64,000 nucleotides of DNA from contig JAQMRL010000007.1 in NCBI GenBank assembly GCA_035578175.1, forward strand, positions 47,936,727-48,000,726, read 5' to 3'. Under the pieces are notes generated by a model. The model saw nothing but the letters and a program-made list of their open reading frames with translations. It searched no databases and had not been told where the DNA came from. Positions within the stretch are counted from its first letter, which is position 1. Every line of letters begins with the position of its first letter. The DNA is from Catonia carolina. Its lineage: Eukaryota > Arthropoda > Insecta > Hemiptera > Achilidae. The position numbers were made by a program, and so were the translations under genes. Below are positions 11,112-23,959 of this stretch, one piece after another.

Positions 11112-12605
11112 GTCGGGGTATCGGACGATGTAGGATGAAGTCGAACGGTCTTGGATTGATGTCGGATGATGTCGGATGGTGTCGGATGATGTCGGATGAT
11201 GTCGGACGGTGTCGGAATGATGTCGGATCATGTCGGATGGTGTTAGATTGATGTCGGAAGATGTCGGATGATGTCGGACGGTGTCGGATTGATGTCGGAT
11301 GATGTCGGATGATATCGGACGGTGTCGGTCGCGTGGTGTCCCGGCGAATCGGATGATGTCGGACGGTATCGGTCTTGGTGTGTCCAGGCGAGTCGGATGA
11401 TGTCGGACGTGTCGGGTTGTGTCGGATGATGACAAGTACTGTAGAATTGATGTCGGATGGTGTCGGATTGATGTAAGATGGTGTCGGATGATGTCGGATG
11501 ATGTCGGATGATGTCGGACGGTGTCGGATTGATGTCGGATGATGTCGGATGATGTCGGATGGTGTCGGATTGATGTCGGCAGTGTGGAGGATGATGTCGG
11601 GTTGTGTCGAATTGATGTCGGAATATGTCGGAATGATGTCAGATGATTAGGGAAGGCATCCCATGATGTCGGATGATGTCAGACGGTGTCGGTCGGGTGG
11701 TGTCCAGGCGAGTCGGATGATTACAAGTGCTGTAGAATTGATGTCGGATAGTGTCGGATTGATGTTAGATGGTGTCGGATGTTGGATAGTGTCGGATTGA
11801 TGTTAGATGGTGTCGGATGTTGGATAGTGTCGGATTGATGTCGGATGACGTCGAATGGAGTCGAAATGATGTCAGATCGTGTCAGATTGATGTCGGATAA
11901 TATCGGATGATGTTGGATGGTGTCGGATTGATGTCGGATAGTGTCGGAACATGTCGGGTGGTGTCGGAAAACGTCGGATAGTGTCGGATTGATGTCGGAT
12001 GGTGTCGGATGATGTCGGATGGTGTCGGATGATGTCGGATGATGTCAAGGGGTGTCAGATTGTTGTCGCATGATGACGGATGATGTCGGACGGTGTCGGA
12101 TTGATGTCGGATTGATAACGGATTGTGTCGGATGATGTCGGGTGGTGTCGAATTGATGTCAAAAGGTGTCGGATGATGTCGGCTGGTGTCGGACGGTGTA
12201 GGGTGGTGTCGAATTGCTGTCGGATGATGTCGGACGGTTTCGGGTGGTGTCGGATGATTTCAGGTGGTGTCGAATTGATGTGGGATGGTGTATAATGATG
12301 TCGGGTGGTGTCGAATAATGTCACGTCGTGTCGAATTGATGTCGGATGGTGTCGGATTGATTTGAGATGGTGTCGGATTGATGTCGGATGGTGTCGGATG
12401 GTGTCGGATTGATGTCGGACGGTGTCGCGTTGATGTTGGATGATGTCGGATGTGTCGGATGATGTTGGATGAAGTCAGATAGTGTCGGATTGATGTCGAA
12501 TGGTATCGGATGATGTCGGATGGTGTCGGGTGGTGTCGGATGATGTCGGATTGTGTCGGATTGATAACGCATTGTGTTGGATGATGTCGGGTGGTGTCGA
12601 ATGGA

Positions 12606-15240
12606 TGTCAGATAGTGTCGGATGATGTCGGCTGGTGTCGAATTGCTGTCGGCTGATGTCGGACGGTTTCAGGTGTTGTCGGATGATGTCAGGTGGTGTC
12701 GGATGATGTCGGGTGGTGTCGGATAATGTCAGATGGTGTCGAATTGATATCAGATGGTGTCGGATTGATGTCGGATGGTGTCGGATGATGTCGGGTGGTG
12801 TCGGATGATGTCGGACCGTGAATAATTGATAACGGATTGTGTCGGATGATGTCGGGTGGTGTTGAATTGATGTCAGATGGTGTTGGAATAATGTCGGATG
12901 GTGTCGGATTGATGTCGGACGGTATCGGATTGATGTTGGATGATGTCGGTTGTGTCGGATGATGTCGGATGAAGTCGGATAGTGTCGGATTAATGTCGGA
13001 TGGTGTTGGATGATGTTGGGTGGTGTCGGATGATGTCGGATCGTGTCGGATTGATAACGGATTGTGTCGAATGATGTCGGGTGGTGTTGAATTGATGTCA
13101 GATGGTATCGGATGATGTCGGCTAGTGTCGGATTGATGTCGGACGGTGTCGGATGATGTCAGGTGGTGTCGAAGTGATATCAGATGGTGTCGGATTGATG
13201 TCGGATGGTGTCGGAATAATGTCGGATGGTGTCGGATTGATGTTGGATGATGTCGGATGTGTCGGATGATGTCGGATGAAGTCGGATGGTGTCTGATTGA
13301 TGTCGGATGGTGTCGGATGATGTCGGATGGCGTCTGATTGATGTCGGACGGTGTCGGATTGATGTTAGATGATGTCGGTGTGTCGGATGATATACGATGA
13401 AGTCGGATGGTGTCGGATTGATGTCGGATGGTGTCAGATGATGTCGGATGGTGTCAGATGATGTCGGGTGGTGTCGGGTAGATGTCGGATGAAGTCGAAC
13501 GGTCTCAGATTGATGTCGGATGATGTCGGATGGTGTCGGATGATGTCGGATGGTGTCGGATTGATTTCGGACGGTGTCGGATTGATTTCGGAAAATGTCG
13601 GATGGTGTTGGATTGATGTCGGATGATGTCGGATTGATGTTAGATGATGTCGGTGTGTCGGAGATATAGGATGAAGTCGGATGTTGTCGGATTGATGTCG
13701 GATGGTGTCAGATGATGTCGGATGGTGTCAGATGATGTCGGATGGTGTCGGATGATGTCGGGTGGTGTCGGGTTGATGTCTGATGAAGTCGAACGGTCTC
13801 GGATTGATGTCGGATGATGTCGGATGGTGTCGGATTGATTTCGGACGGTGTCGGATTGATTTCGGAAAATGTCGGATGGTGTTGGATTGATGTCGGATGA
13901 TGTCGGATCGTGTCAGATTGATGTCAGATAGTGTCGGATGATGTCGGCTGGTGTCGAATTGTTGTCGGCTGATGTCGGACGGTTTCAGGTGTTGTCGGAT
14001 GATGTCAGGTGGTGTCGGATGATGTCGGGTGGTGTCGGATAATGTCAGATGGTGTCGAATTGATATCAGATGGTGTCGGAATGATGTCGGATGGTGTCGG
14101 ATGATGTCGGGTGGTGTCGGATGATGTCGGACCGTGAATAATTGATAACGGATTGTGTCGGATGATGTCGGGTGGTGTTAAATTGATGTCAGATGGTGTT
14201 GGAATAATGTCGGATGGTGTCGGATTGATGTCGGACGGTATCGGATTGATGTTGGATGATGTCGGTTGTGTCGGATGATGTCGGATGAAGTCGGATAGTG
14301 TCGGATTAATGTCGGATGGTGTTGGATGATGTTGGGTGGTGTCGGATGATGTCGGATCGTGTCGGATTGATAACGGATTGTGTCGAATGATGTCGGGTAG
14401 TGTTGAATTGATGTCAGATGGTATCGGATGATGTCGGCTAGTGTCGGATTGATGTCGGACGGTGTCGGATGATGTCAGGTGGTGTCGAAGTGATATCAGA
14501 TGGTGTCGGATTGATGTCGGATGGTGTCGGAATAATGTCGGATGGTGTCGGATTGATGTTGGATGATGTCGGATGTGTCGGATGATGTCGGATGAAGTCG
14601 GATGGTGTCTGATTGATGTCGGATGGTGTCGGATGATGTCGGATGAAGTCGGATGGCGTCTGATTGATGTCGGACGGTGTCGGATTGATGTTAGATGATG
14701 TCGGTGTGTCGGATGATATACGATGAAGTCGGATGGTGTCGGATTGATGTCGGATGGTGTCAGATGATGTCGGATGGTGTCAGATGATGTCGGGTGGTGT
14801 CGGGTAGATGTCGGATGAAGTCGAACGGTCTCGGATTGATGTCGGATGATGTCGGATGGTGTCGGATGATGTCGGATGGTGTCGGATTGATTTCGGACGG
14901 TGTTGGATTGATTTCGGAAAATGTCGGATGGTGTTGGATTGATGTCGGATGATGTCGGATTGATGTTAGATGATGTCGGTGTGTCGGAGATATAGGATGA
15001 AGTCGGATGTTGTCGGATTGATGTCGGATGGTGTCAGATGATGTCGGATGGTGTCGGATGATGTCGGGTGGTGTCGGGTTGATGTCTGATGAAGTCGAAC
15101 GGTCTCGGATTGATGTCGGATGATGTCGGATGGTGTCGGATTGATTTCGGACGGTGTCGGATTGATTTCGGAAAATGTCGGATGGTGTTGGATTGATGTG
15201 GGATGATGTCGGATCGTGTCAGATTGATGTCGGATGATAT
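12606..15240. repeat. Second higher-order tandem duplication, period about 1.32 kb
   Basis: Rare variants recur at constant offset: accgtgaataattgataacg at 12815 and 14131 (1316 bp apart), and the gtcggctgatgtcggacggtttcaggtg context at about 12650 and 13968. The period differs from that of the neighbouring duplication, so the two arose independently. Confidence 0.8.
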
Positions 15241-15780
15241 CAGATGATGTCAGGTGGTGTCGGATGATGTCAGATGGTGTCGGATTGATGTCGGATGGTG
15301 TCGGATGATGTCGGATGATGTCAGACGGTGTCGGACGGTGTCGGATTGATGTCGGATAATGTCGGACGGTGTCGGATTGATGTCGGATGATGACGGATGA
15401 TGTCGGACGGTGTCGTATGATGTCGGACGGTGTCGGATTGATGTCGGATAATGTCGGATTGATGTCGGATAATGTCGGACGGTGTCGGATTGATGTCGGA
15501 CGGTGTCGGATTGATGTCGGATGGTGTCGGATTGATGACGGATTGTGTCAGGTGATGTCGGGTGGTGTCGGATGGTGTCTGACGTTGTCGGGTGGTGTCG
15601 GATGATGTCGAATGGTGTCGCATTTATGTCGGATGGTGTCGGGTGGTGTCGGATATAGTCGGGTAGTGTCGAATTGATGTCGGATGGTGTCGGATTGAAG
15701 TTCGGATTTTGTCGGATTGATGTCGGATTGTGTCGGATAGTGTCGGATTGATGTCGGATGTATGACGGATTGATGGACGG

Positions 15781-15842
15781 CATTAGCAGCAATTTGCAAA
15801 ACAGTCGGACGTTAAACCAAAAAAAAAAAAAAAAAAAAAAAA
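15781..15842 (+). mobile_element. SINE 3' end with poly(A) inside the array
   Basis: The stretch cattagcagcaatttgcaaa then cagtcggacgttaaacc and about 24 A matches the tail of the complete SINE at 49399-49578 (gcattagcagtaattgcaga, then aagtcggacgttaaac and A-run). It is 5'-truncated, and array units resume straight after the A-run. It is the only obviously non-minisatellite sequence in the left block. Confidence 0.8.
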
Positions 15843-17617
15843 GATGTCGGATGAAGCCGGACGGTTTCGGATTGTTGTTGGATGGTGTCGGATTGATGTC
15901 GGATGATGTCGGACGGTGTCGGGTGGTGTCGGATGATGTCGGGTGGTGTCGGATTGATGTCGGATGGTGTCGGATGATGACGGATGATGTCGGACGGTGT
16001 CGGATTGATGTCGGATAATGTCGGACGGTGTCGGATTGATGTCGGATGGTGTCGGATTGATGACGGTTGTGTCAGGTGATGTCGGGTGGTGTCGGATGGT
16101 GTCTGACGTTGTCGGGTGGTGTCGGATGATGTCGAATGGTGTCGGATTGATGTCGGATGTTGTCGGATTGTTTTCGGCAGTGTGTCGGATGATGACATGT
16201 GCTGTCGAATTGATGTCGGATGGTGTCAGATTGATGTACGCGGTTTCGGAAGTTGGATAGTGTCAGATTGATGTCGGATGATGTCGGATGGTGTCGAAAT
16301 GATCTCGGATCTTGTCAGATTGATGTCGGATGATATCGGATGATTTCAGGTGTTGTCGGATGATGTCGGATGGTGTCGGATTGATGCTGGATGATGTCAG
16401 ACGGTGTCGGATTGATGTCTGACGGTGTCGGATTGATGTCAGATGATGTCGGATGGTGTCGGACTGATGTCGGATGATGTCGGACGGTGTCGGATTGATG
16501 TCGGAATATGTGAGATGGTATCGGATTGATGTCGGATGGAGTCGGACGGTTTCGGATTGATGTCGGATGATATAGGATGATGTCGGACGAAGTCGGATTG
16601 ATGTCGTATGGGGTCGGATGATGTCGGATTGTGATGCATGGTGTCGGATTGATGTCGGATGTTGTCGGATGGTGTCGAATTGATGTTCGATAATGTCGGT
16701 TGATGACGAATTGATGTCGGATGGTGTCGGATGTTGGATGGTGTCAAATTGACGTCGGACGATGTCCGATGGTGTCGAAATGATGTCGGATCGTGTCAGA
16801 TTGATGTCGGATGATATCGGATGATGTCAGTTGGTGTCGGATGATGTCGGATGGTGTCGGATTGATGTCAGATGGTGTCGGATTGATGTCGGATGGTGTC
16901 TGATGGTGTCGGGTGGTGTCGGATTGATGTCGAATGATGTCGGACGGTGTCGGATTGATGTCGGATATGTCAGATGGTGTCGGATGATGTTGAACCGTGT
17001 CGGATGGTGTCAGATGGTGACGGATTGATGTCGGGTGGTGTCGGATGTTTTTGGGTGGTGTCGAATTGATGTCGGATGGTGTCGGATGATGTCGGGTGGT
17101 GTCGGATAATGTCGGATGTTTTCGAATTGATGTCGGATGGTGTCGGATGATGTTGGATGGTGTCGGAATGATAACCGCAGTGTGTTGGATGGTGTCGGAT
17201 TGATGTCGCCAGCGTGTCGGATGATGTCGGATGATGTCGGACGGTGTCGGTCGGGTGGTGCTAAGAGAAGTCGGATGATGTCGGATGGTATCGGATTGAT
17301 GTCGGCAGTGTGTCGGATGATGTCGGGTTGTGTCAAATTGATGTCGGATGGTGTCGGTTGATGTCGGATGGAGTTGGATGATGTCGGATGATGTCGGGTG
17401 GTGTCGGATTGATGTCGGATTAATGTCGGATTAATGTCGGATTGATTTCGGATGTTGTCGAAATGATGTCGGATCGTGTCAGATTGTTGTTGGATTATAT
17501 CGGGTGATGTCGGACGGTGTCTGATGGTGTCGGATGATGTCGGGTGGTGTCGGATGATTTCGGATGATGTCAGGTGGTGTTAGATTGATGTCGGATGGTG
17601 TCAGATTGATGTCGGAT

Positions 17618-17930
17618 AGTTATATATGTAAATGTTTTAGTCTAGAGTAATAAAGTAGATATAGTTAGGGTGTTTTGACATATTATAGATTATAAATTAA
17701 TATAAGCTAGCATGTTAGAAATTAATATAGTTTTAAGATAAGAGTATTCTTGTAAACGAATGACACCCTTTCTCAACAGTTCTTACTCAAAACTCAACCA
17801 GTAAGGTTCACCTTTTTTTCTTAGCTTCATAACTTGTACGGTGTCATTCGTCCACTTGACTATGTACTGCACAGGCGAAGCCTGAGTAAATCTTTTTAAA
17901 AAAGACTTTCAAAGTTCACTTCATTTAACT
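17618..17930 (+). repeat. 5' LTR
   Basis: It starts agttatatatg and ends catttaact. It carries an AATAAA (about 17648), a possible polyadenylation signal, though its place relative to R/U5 is not certain. By family rule the LTR would hold the promoter. It is 313 bp, the same length as the 3' LTR, with scattered substitutions and balancing 1-bp indels. Confidence 0.95.
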
Positions 17931-17947
17931 GGCGCCCAAACAGGGAC
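17930..17947 (+). promoter_or_regulatory. Primer binding site, tRNA-Lys type
   Basis: tggcgcccaaacagggac starts on the last base of the LTR. It is close to the tRNA-Lys 3' complement used by gypsy-group elements and lentiviruses. The leader from here to the gag ATG (18325) is about 380 bp without reading frames of note. Confidence 0.9.
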
Positions 17948-18324
17948 CAGCGAGTTCAACGTTGACTACAGAGTTTAATTTCGACAACAAGTTCTACTTT
18001 AAATTCATCAGAATATTTTCCGACTGATCGTTCAAATAACCATCGGTCGTGAGAATTTCATATGCTGTCAAGAAGAACTTAGACCACAGTCTTTTGCGCT
18101 GGTGCCGACCTTCCTTTAAAGAACTTCGAAACGTCTTCCCATATTCTTAACATCTCAACTTCTCGACCTCTTCTTCTTCTCGTCTCGACGATCTGGAAAA
18201 ATCGAGATTCACCTCACTTCCACTAGGAATTGGACAACAAGCAAGAAGATTCTTAGCAAAATCTCCGCAGCAAACTTCAAGCCTTCCATCAAGTCACCAA
18301 ATAAACGACGGTAAATATTTAAAA

Positions 18325-19076
18325 ATGAATGAAAATACTATAAATAAACCATTGCCTAGCGAATATTTAAGATTAATTCCCCAATATGACGGTTCACCTG
18401 TCGAATTAATTCATTTTATTGAAATTTGCGAGAAATTATGTAAAGAATATTGTACTAATACAATCGTAGAAAGAGCACCCAATCATTGGATACGTTTTAA
18501 TTCTGCTAGAAATAAACTAGGAGGTGTAGCTAAATTGGTAGCTTATAATTATAATTGCGATAGTATCCCCTCATTAATAAAATCTCTAAGAGAAAATTTT
18601 GCAGATAACAGAACTGTTCCTCAATTAATTGCGGAACTAACTAAATTAAAATCATTCCATAAGGAACATCCCATTAGTTTTATTAATAGATTAGAAGAAA
18701 AAAGAACTAACATAATAACAAAATACAAACTTGACGGTATAGAAGGACATGTACTGACAATTCTTATCTCACAATTAGATAATCAGATTATTAATACGTT
18801 AATTCATGGCATACCATTACAGTTAGGTACACATTTACAAACTCTCCAAGTAACCACGCTGGATGAAGCCAGAAACAAAATTATTAACCACAGTAACTTA
18901 CTATTACAACACTTAGGTTTTTCGACTGACATAACAAATCTAAATCCCAGCAATTTTAATCACAAACCTCCATAAAAACCTTCACATACTGCTTATAATA
19001 CTAATAATAATAATAATAATAATAATAGGAATAATAACCTTAACAATAATTATCAAAACAAAAATTATCACAGTAG

Positions 19077-19107
<31 letters not shown>

Positions 19108-19353
19108 CAAAATCATAGTAGAAATCATAACCAACCTTTTAATAAGGAACGATATGAAAACCAAAACAGATCAAATAACACTGTTTCTAAGCGAACTGTA
19201 TCTAATCAACGCAGACAACAAGAGACGCATTTAACAGAAGCAGAGACCGAAAACGAACAATTAAAATTAGAAATTAAAAACTTAAACGAAAAATTAGCTG
19301 CGTTAACTAATCATTTTTTAATGCCAGGCCCTTCGAGAATCGAAACCACGTAG
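18325..19353 (+). pseudogene. gag: gag, one internal stop
   Basis: The ATG at 18325 opens 216 codons of a capsid-like Gag (LRLIPQYDGSP near residue 15, typical of errantivirus-style Gag, then helical sequence). A TAA at 18973-18975 interrupts it. The same frame then continues for a further 126 codons with an Asn-rich run, partly encoded by AAT microsatellites, and a basic, Gln/Arg-rich then coiled-coil-like tail ending at TAG 19351-19353. Total frame is 343 codons. No CCHC zinc knuckle is visible, as is usual for errantivirus Gag. Gag would form the particle. The antisense reading frame over the AAT repeats is spurious. Confidence 0.85.
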
Positions 19354-19835
19354 AAATTGAATTAAATGTTACACAAAAGAAAAATCTCCCATACTTTACT
19401 TACGCAAACAATGTATTTTTAATAGACACCGGATCTAAAATGAGTTTTATTTGTAAAAAAGCGTTAACCCCCGTTTTAAAAATATATAAAGAACACTTTA
19501 GTATTAAAACCCCCACTGGTACATAAACAGGTAACGAGTACACGATATGTAATTTAAGAGATGTATTTAATGTAAATATTAATGCTAAATTTTATATTTT
19601 TGAATTTTCTGAGAATTATGATATTTTAATAGGATACCAAACGTTACAAGATTTAAAAGCTAGTGTTAATTTTGCGACCAACTGTCTCGAATATCCCACT
19701 GGTATGAAAAGATTGAACGGGTGTAATGAAGAAATTAATTTAAAAAAGGGATGGAATAGAGTTACATTTTTAACAAAAAACCAACCATCCAATGGAATAG
19801 GTATTATTAAAAATGAAACAATGTTTCATTTTTAA
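19345..19835 (+). pseudogene. Retroviral-type aspartic protease region, one internal stop
   Basis: This frame overlaps the end of gag in another frame, consistent with the ribosomal frameshift used by gypsy elements. The active-site DTGS is at 19425-19436, preceded by hydrophobic residues (VFLI). A TAA at 19524-19526 breaks the frame, which then continues through a flap and C-terminal region (YDILIG) to a stop at 19833-19835. The RT frame begins 5 bp later in a different frame, implying another frame change. The enzyme would cleave Gag-Pol. Confidence 0.8.
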
Positions 19836-19839
19836 TTAA

Positions 19840-20700
19840 ATGTCATTTAATATACCAGAAAGCTTAGTTAATATAAGTAATCGTAAATGTACGATAGATG
19901 TGTATTCAGAGGAAAACAAGACCGTTAGTCCTGAACCTCTTGAAATATACGAATGCGAATTAATTGATAATATTAAGGAAACCTACGAATTAAATAAAAA
20001 TAATATTAGTAAATTAGTTAGATTAGAACATATGAATGAGGAAGAAAAACTTAAAATAATTGATCTAATATCACAATATCCTAATGTAATAAAGAAAGAA
20101 AATGAACCTCTTACGGCAACTAATTTATTAAAACATAAAATAAGAACAACTGATGAAAATTCCGTATATAGTAAAAACTATCGTTATCCTGCAGTTTTTA
20201 AGGAGTATATTAAAATAGAGATAGATAATTTGTTAAAATCAAAAATAATTAGACCTTCTAATTCACCATATAATGCACCGATATGGGTAGTCCCAAAAAA
20301 ATTAGACGCCTCAGGTAAGCGTAAAATTAGAATGGTAATAGATTATAGAAAATTAAATGATAAAACATTAGATGATCGATTTCCCCTTCCTAATATAGAG
20401 GATCTTTTTGGAAAAATTGGCAGAGCAACGTACTTTTCTTCACTTGACCTTGCCTCTGGATTTCACCAGATAGAAGTCGATGAAGAATCGATACCTAAAA
20501 CTACATTCTCTACTGAAGCAGGCCATTTTGAATTTTTAAGAATGCCCTTTGGATTAAAGAATGGACCACCAACTTTCCAACGCGCTATGAACATAATTTT
20601 TGCTGATATCCCGAATACTTTAATTTACCTTGACGATATTATTGTATTTTCTGATAGTCTTACGGAACATAACACCTTAAACGAGTATTTGATAAATTAA
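19840..20700 (+). pseudogene. pol: pol, reverse transcriptase part, C-terminally frameshifted
   Basis: This is 286 codons of Ty3/gypsy reverse transcriptase. Motifs: WVVPKK, MVIDYRKLND (about residue 170), SSLDLASGFHQI (about 205), LRMPFGLKNGPPTFQR, and the catalytic YLDD at about residue 263-266. A frame change occurs between the YLDD motif and 20685. The continuing sequence (about 20685-20834, in the frame of the next pol segment) has an additional TAG at 20724-20726. It would copy the genomic RNA primed at the tRNA-Lys site. Confidence 0.9.
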
Positions 20701-22961
20701 AAACTTTTAGATTAAAAATACAATAGGATAAAACGGAATTTTGTAAGAAAGAACTATTATTTCTCGGTCATATAATATCTAAAGAAGGAATATCTCCTAA
20801 TCCAGAAAAAATTAAAGTAGTTAAAGAATTCCCAATGCCTAAAAATCAAAAACAAATTAAACAATTTCTCAGTCTAACAGGTTATTACAGAAAAATGATA
20901 AAAGATTATGCTAAAATAGCTCAACCAATGACAAGATTTCTTAGAAAAAATGAAACTGTAAACTTTTATAATAAAGAATTTCAAGAAAGTTTTAATAAAT
21001 TAAAAGAATTAATAATAAACGCTCCAATTTTAACATTACCAGATTTTAATAAACCATTTATTTTAACAACTGATGCGTCTGACGTAGCTATAGGATCAGT
21101 CCTATCACAATCTGTAGATGGAAAAGACCTTCCAATCTTTTATGCATCTAGAACTCTTAATAGATCAGAAAATAATTTATCTACTATAGAAAAAGAATTA
21201 CTTTCAATCGTATGGTCATGTAAACATTTTAGACCCTATCTTTACGGACAAAAATTTATTATTCAAACGGATCATAAACCCCTTCAATGGCTCCATAATT
21301 TAAAAGAACCAAACGCTAAACTTATGCGATGGAAACTTCTTGTAGAAGAGTTTAATTTCACAATAAAATATATATTAGGTAAAACAAACGTTGTAGCTGA
21401 CGCTCTCTCCCGTATAACATTAGACAATGAAATATATGTTACGGAAAATAACGAAGTAAACTCGGAAGAAATTATTAATGATTTTATAGAACAATATTGT
21501 AATAGAGACAATCCCATAGACGATGACAACTCGAGTATGATCACTATTCATTCTCAAGAAAGTTCGAATGAAAATATTCATATTATGGATAAAGATGCAA
21601 TTATGAATGTAGAACAAAATCAAATCATAATCGAACGTGGCAATAAAAAACCCATTTTTAAAAAAGTATTTAATAAAAACCGAATTACGTTTTTCTTTAA
21701 AGACCCAGCAGAAATAACTGAATCGTTAGATTTATTTTCTGAATACGTTACTACTAATACAACCTATGGAGTCCTATGTCATAAAACCGGTATAAATAAT
21801 AAAATATATGAAGACATGTTAAATAAATTCCAAGAAATGACAAATTCGTTCCCCAATATAAAATTAAAAATTTATGAAAAATTAAATTTAGATATAGAAG
21901 ATAAAGATGAACAACTGGAAATAATAAATAATTACCACACAACTAAAACCTATCACAGAGGTATAAATGAAAATTATCAACATATACGTAGAAAATATTA
22001 TTGGCCATCTATGCATAAAGATGTAACAAATTTTATAAACCAATGTCATTCGTGCCTACAGACTAAATATGATAGGAAACCAATTAAAACAAAATTCGAA
22101 ATCACCCCTACTCCAACTAAACCATTTGAAAGATTACAAATCGATATATTTACTTATGATAAATCAAAAATCTTAACTATCATTGATTGTTTTTCTAGAA
22201 AATTAAATGCTTATGTTTTAAAAAGCCTTAACAGTACAGAAGTATTCAAAGCTTTAAAACATTACTTAGCTATCTTTCCCATACCTGACATAATACAAAG
22301 TGATAACGACAAAGAATTTGACAATAATCTATATAAGCAGTTTTTTAATATACATAATATTAAACCACACTTTACTACTCCTTGTCACCCTAATTCGAAA
22401 GGATTAATAGAAAGAGCACATTCAACTTTATTAGAAACTTTACAAGCTATAGATACGCAACAAAAAGGAATAACGATTCGAGATAAACTAGATCTTGCGC
22501 TAATTTCATATAATAACTCGATTAAATCTAAATTTAACCTTACCCCTAACGAACTAACGTTTGGAGAACAAACAACTATAAACGATAATATTTCAAATTG
22601 TCTTATAACAGAAGAATTAGCTAACCAATATTTTGATAGACTCAAAATTTTACATAAATTAACAAAAAACAACATACAAAAAGAAAAAGAAGAGCGAACA
22701 CAAAAATTAAATAAAACTAGAGAAAATAAAACGCAAATCCCAAATAAAATGTATATACAGACAAAAGGACGATACAAAACAACACCTATATATACTCTCG
22801 TGAAAAAATTAGATTCAAAAAATGTATTATTAAAAGGAAAATATAAAGTAAAAATCCACCCAGACAGAATAAAACGTCCCAGAAAAATTGTAAAAACTTT
22901 ATCTGTTCCAGATGATCCTTGTACTAGTAATACAATGGCTCATGATAGCGGAAGCCTATAG
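20685..22961 (+). pseudogene. pol: pol, RT connection, RNase H and integrase part
   Basis: After the TAG at 20724 the frame is open for about 740 codons. In order: LGHIISKEGI (RT thumb), LTGYYRKMIKDYAKIAQP, RNase H with TTDASDVAIGSVL and IEKELLSIVW and TDHKPL, then integrase with an HHCC zinc finger (YHTTKTYH ... CHSC, about 21940-22060) and the DDE core. The core is D in QIDIF, D in QSDNDKEF, and E in GLIERAH, with 35 residues between the last two. The usual Gly after SDN is Asp here. A basic C-terminal domain follows. The env frame starts inside the last 50 bp, as in errantiviruses, where env is expressed from a spliced RNA. Confidence 0.9.
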
Positions 22962-23577
22962 AATAGTAGACTTGACTAACTCAGCAGGAATCATACCTAT
23001 CAGGATAAGTGATACTATAATGATAAAAGACTATTACACTTACATGCATTACGTAAATTTAACTAGTTTTAAGATAGAAATTAACATTCTAGATTATAAT
23101 ATTGACTCCTTATACAATGCTGGTATTGACCATAATATAATTAAATCCATGAAAGCTAATATAAACTATTTAAAGGACAAATTCTCTCATTTTAAAAGTT
23201 TAAAAGAAACAAGAAAGAAAAGAGGACTTATTAACGGTTTAGGTACAGCTTTGTCTTGGCTAACAGGTACACTTGATGCCAATGATAAAGAAACATACGA
23301 TAAAAGTATTAATTTGATCGAAAACAACGAACAACATTTACTACACGATCTAAAAAACCAATTTATAATTAATCAAGATTTAATAGACCAATTTAATGAT
23401 AACGTTAAAATAATACAAAGAAACAATTTAAAATTACTCAATACAACACAAGACCAAAATAGTATACTAACTAGACTTCAGCAAACAACCCTAATAACTT
23501 CGACATTAACTTTGATCGAATTTAAATTAAATGACATACTGGATAGTCTAGAAAGAATGTTTTACACCACGGCATAA
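22912..23577 (+). pseudogene. env: env, N-terminal part (errantivirus fusion-protein type), truncated by frameshift
   Basis: 221 codons. A hydrophobic N-terminus (about residues 1-15) could be a signal peptide. A furin-type site, RKKR, is at about 101-104, directly followed by GLINGLGTALSWLTG, which resembles the fusion peptide of insect errantivirus Env and the related baculovirus F proteins. A heptad-like helical stretch follows (about 125-210). The frame ends at TAA 23575-23577 and homologous sequence continues in other frames. In family members Env mediates particle entry; this copy is broken in several places and cannot do so. Confidence 0.8.
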
Positions 23578-23959
23578 TTACTAAAAATGAACTACATAAA
23601 TTAACTTCAAGTAAACAAGTAAAATTAATCTCTGACGACATAACTATACTTTGGGAATTAGGCTCAGTAAATTGCGTACTTTCAGACTCATTACATACTT
23701 TGTTAAATTACCAAAAGCTCATGATACTTGGAAAACGTATTTACTATTGCCCTATCCAGTACTAGATAAAAACCAAGAAACGTACACAACACGTACTAAT
23801 AATTCAATTGTTGCTGTTGCAGATAAACAACTGCATGTTGTTTCATCTTGTATTACTATGTATAACAAACAATATTGTAGGCATAATAAAACTTTGTTTA
23901 ATAATTGTATTTTAGAAATAATTAATAATGATAAGTTAAATAACTATAGTAAAATATAG
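23578..23959 (+). pseudogene. env: env, middle part, frameshifted
   Basis: Env-like coding potential continues after the stop at 23577, first in one frame (to about 23715) and then in the frame of the 102-codon reading frame 23651-23959, which is Cys-containing (SSCITMYNKQYC). At 23959 it is interrupted by an inserted TIR element with target duplication tatag. The assignment rests on position within the provirus and on general resemblance. Confidence 0.65.

Larger units (their letters stand above)
5940..17617. repeat. GTCGGAT minisatellite array, left block (10/11-bp units)
   Basis: Nearly every base belongs to variants of gtcggatgat, gtcggatggt, gtcggacggt (10 bp) and gtcggattgat (11 bp), mixed irregularly. 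Each unit carries a CpG. The plus strand is G-rich and C-poor. Recurrent oddities mark a higher-order register: gtccaggcgagtcgg at 7109, 7431, 8802, 10182, 11382 and 11702, and gacaagtgctgtagaattg shortly after most of them. The array begins directly at the hAT right end and is cut at 17617 by the LTR element, whose other side (27050) resumes the array. Many long reading frames, chiefly on the minus strand (rich in I, R, H, P, T, S and D), are by-products of the repeat. Confidence 0.97.

Noticed and set aside
5940..17617. Telomeric or subtelomeric repeat
   Set aside because: Insect telomeres are usually TTAGG or retroelements. The unit is different and lies between hAT copies inside unique DNA.
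18982..19164. 60-aa isoleucine-rich frame antisense to gag
   Set aside because: It is the complement of AAT/AAC repeats that encode the Asn-rich tail of gag.
21284..22777. Several antisense frames across pol
   Set aside because: They lie opposite well-supported RNase H and integrase motifs and have no motif of their own.
23651..23959. 102-aa frame as an independent gene
   Set aside because: Position and continuity place it as a frameshifted part of env.
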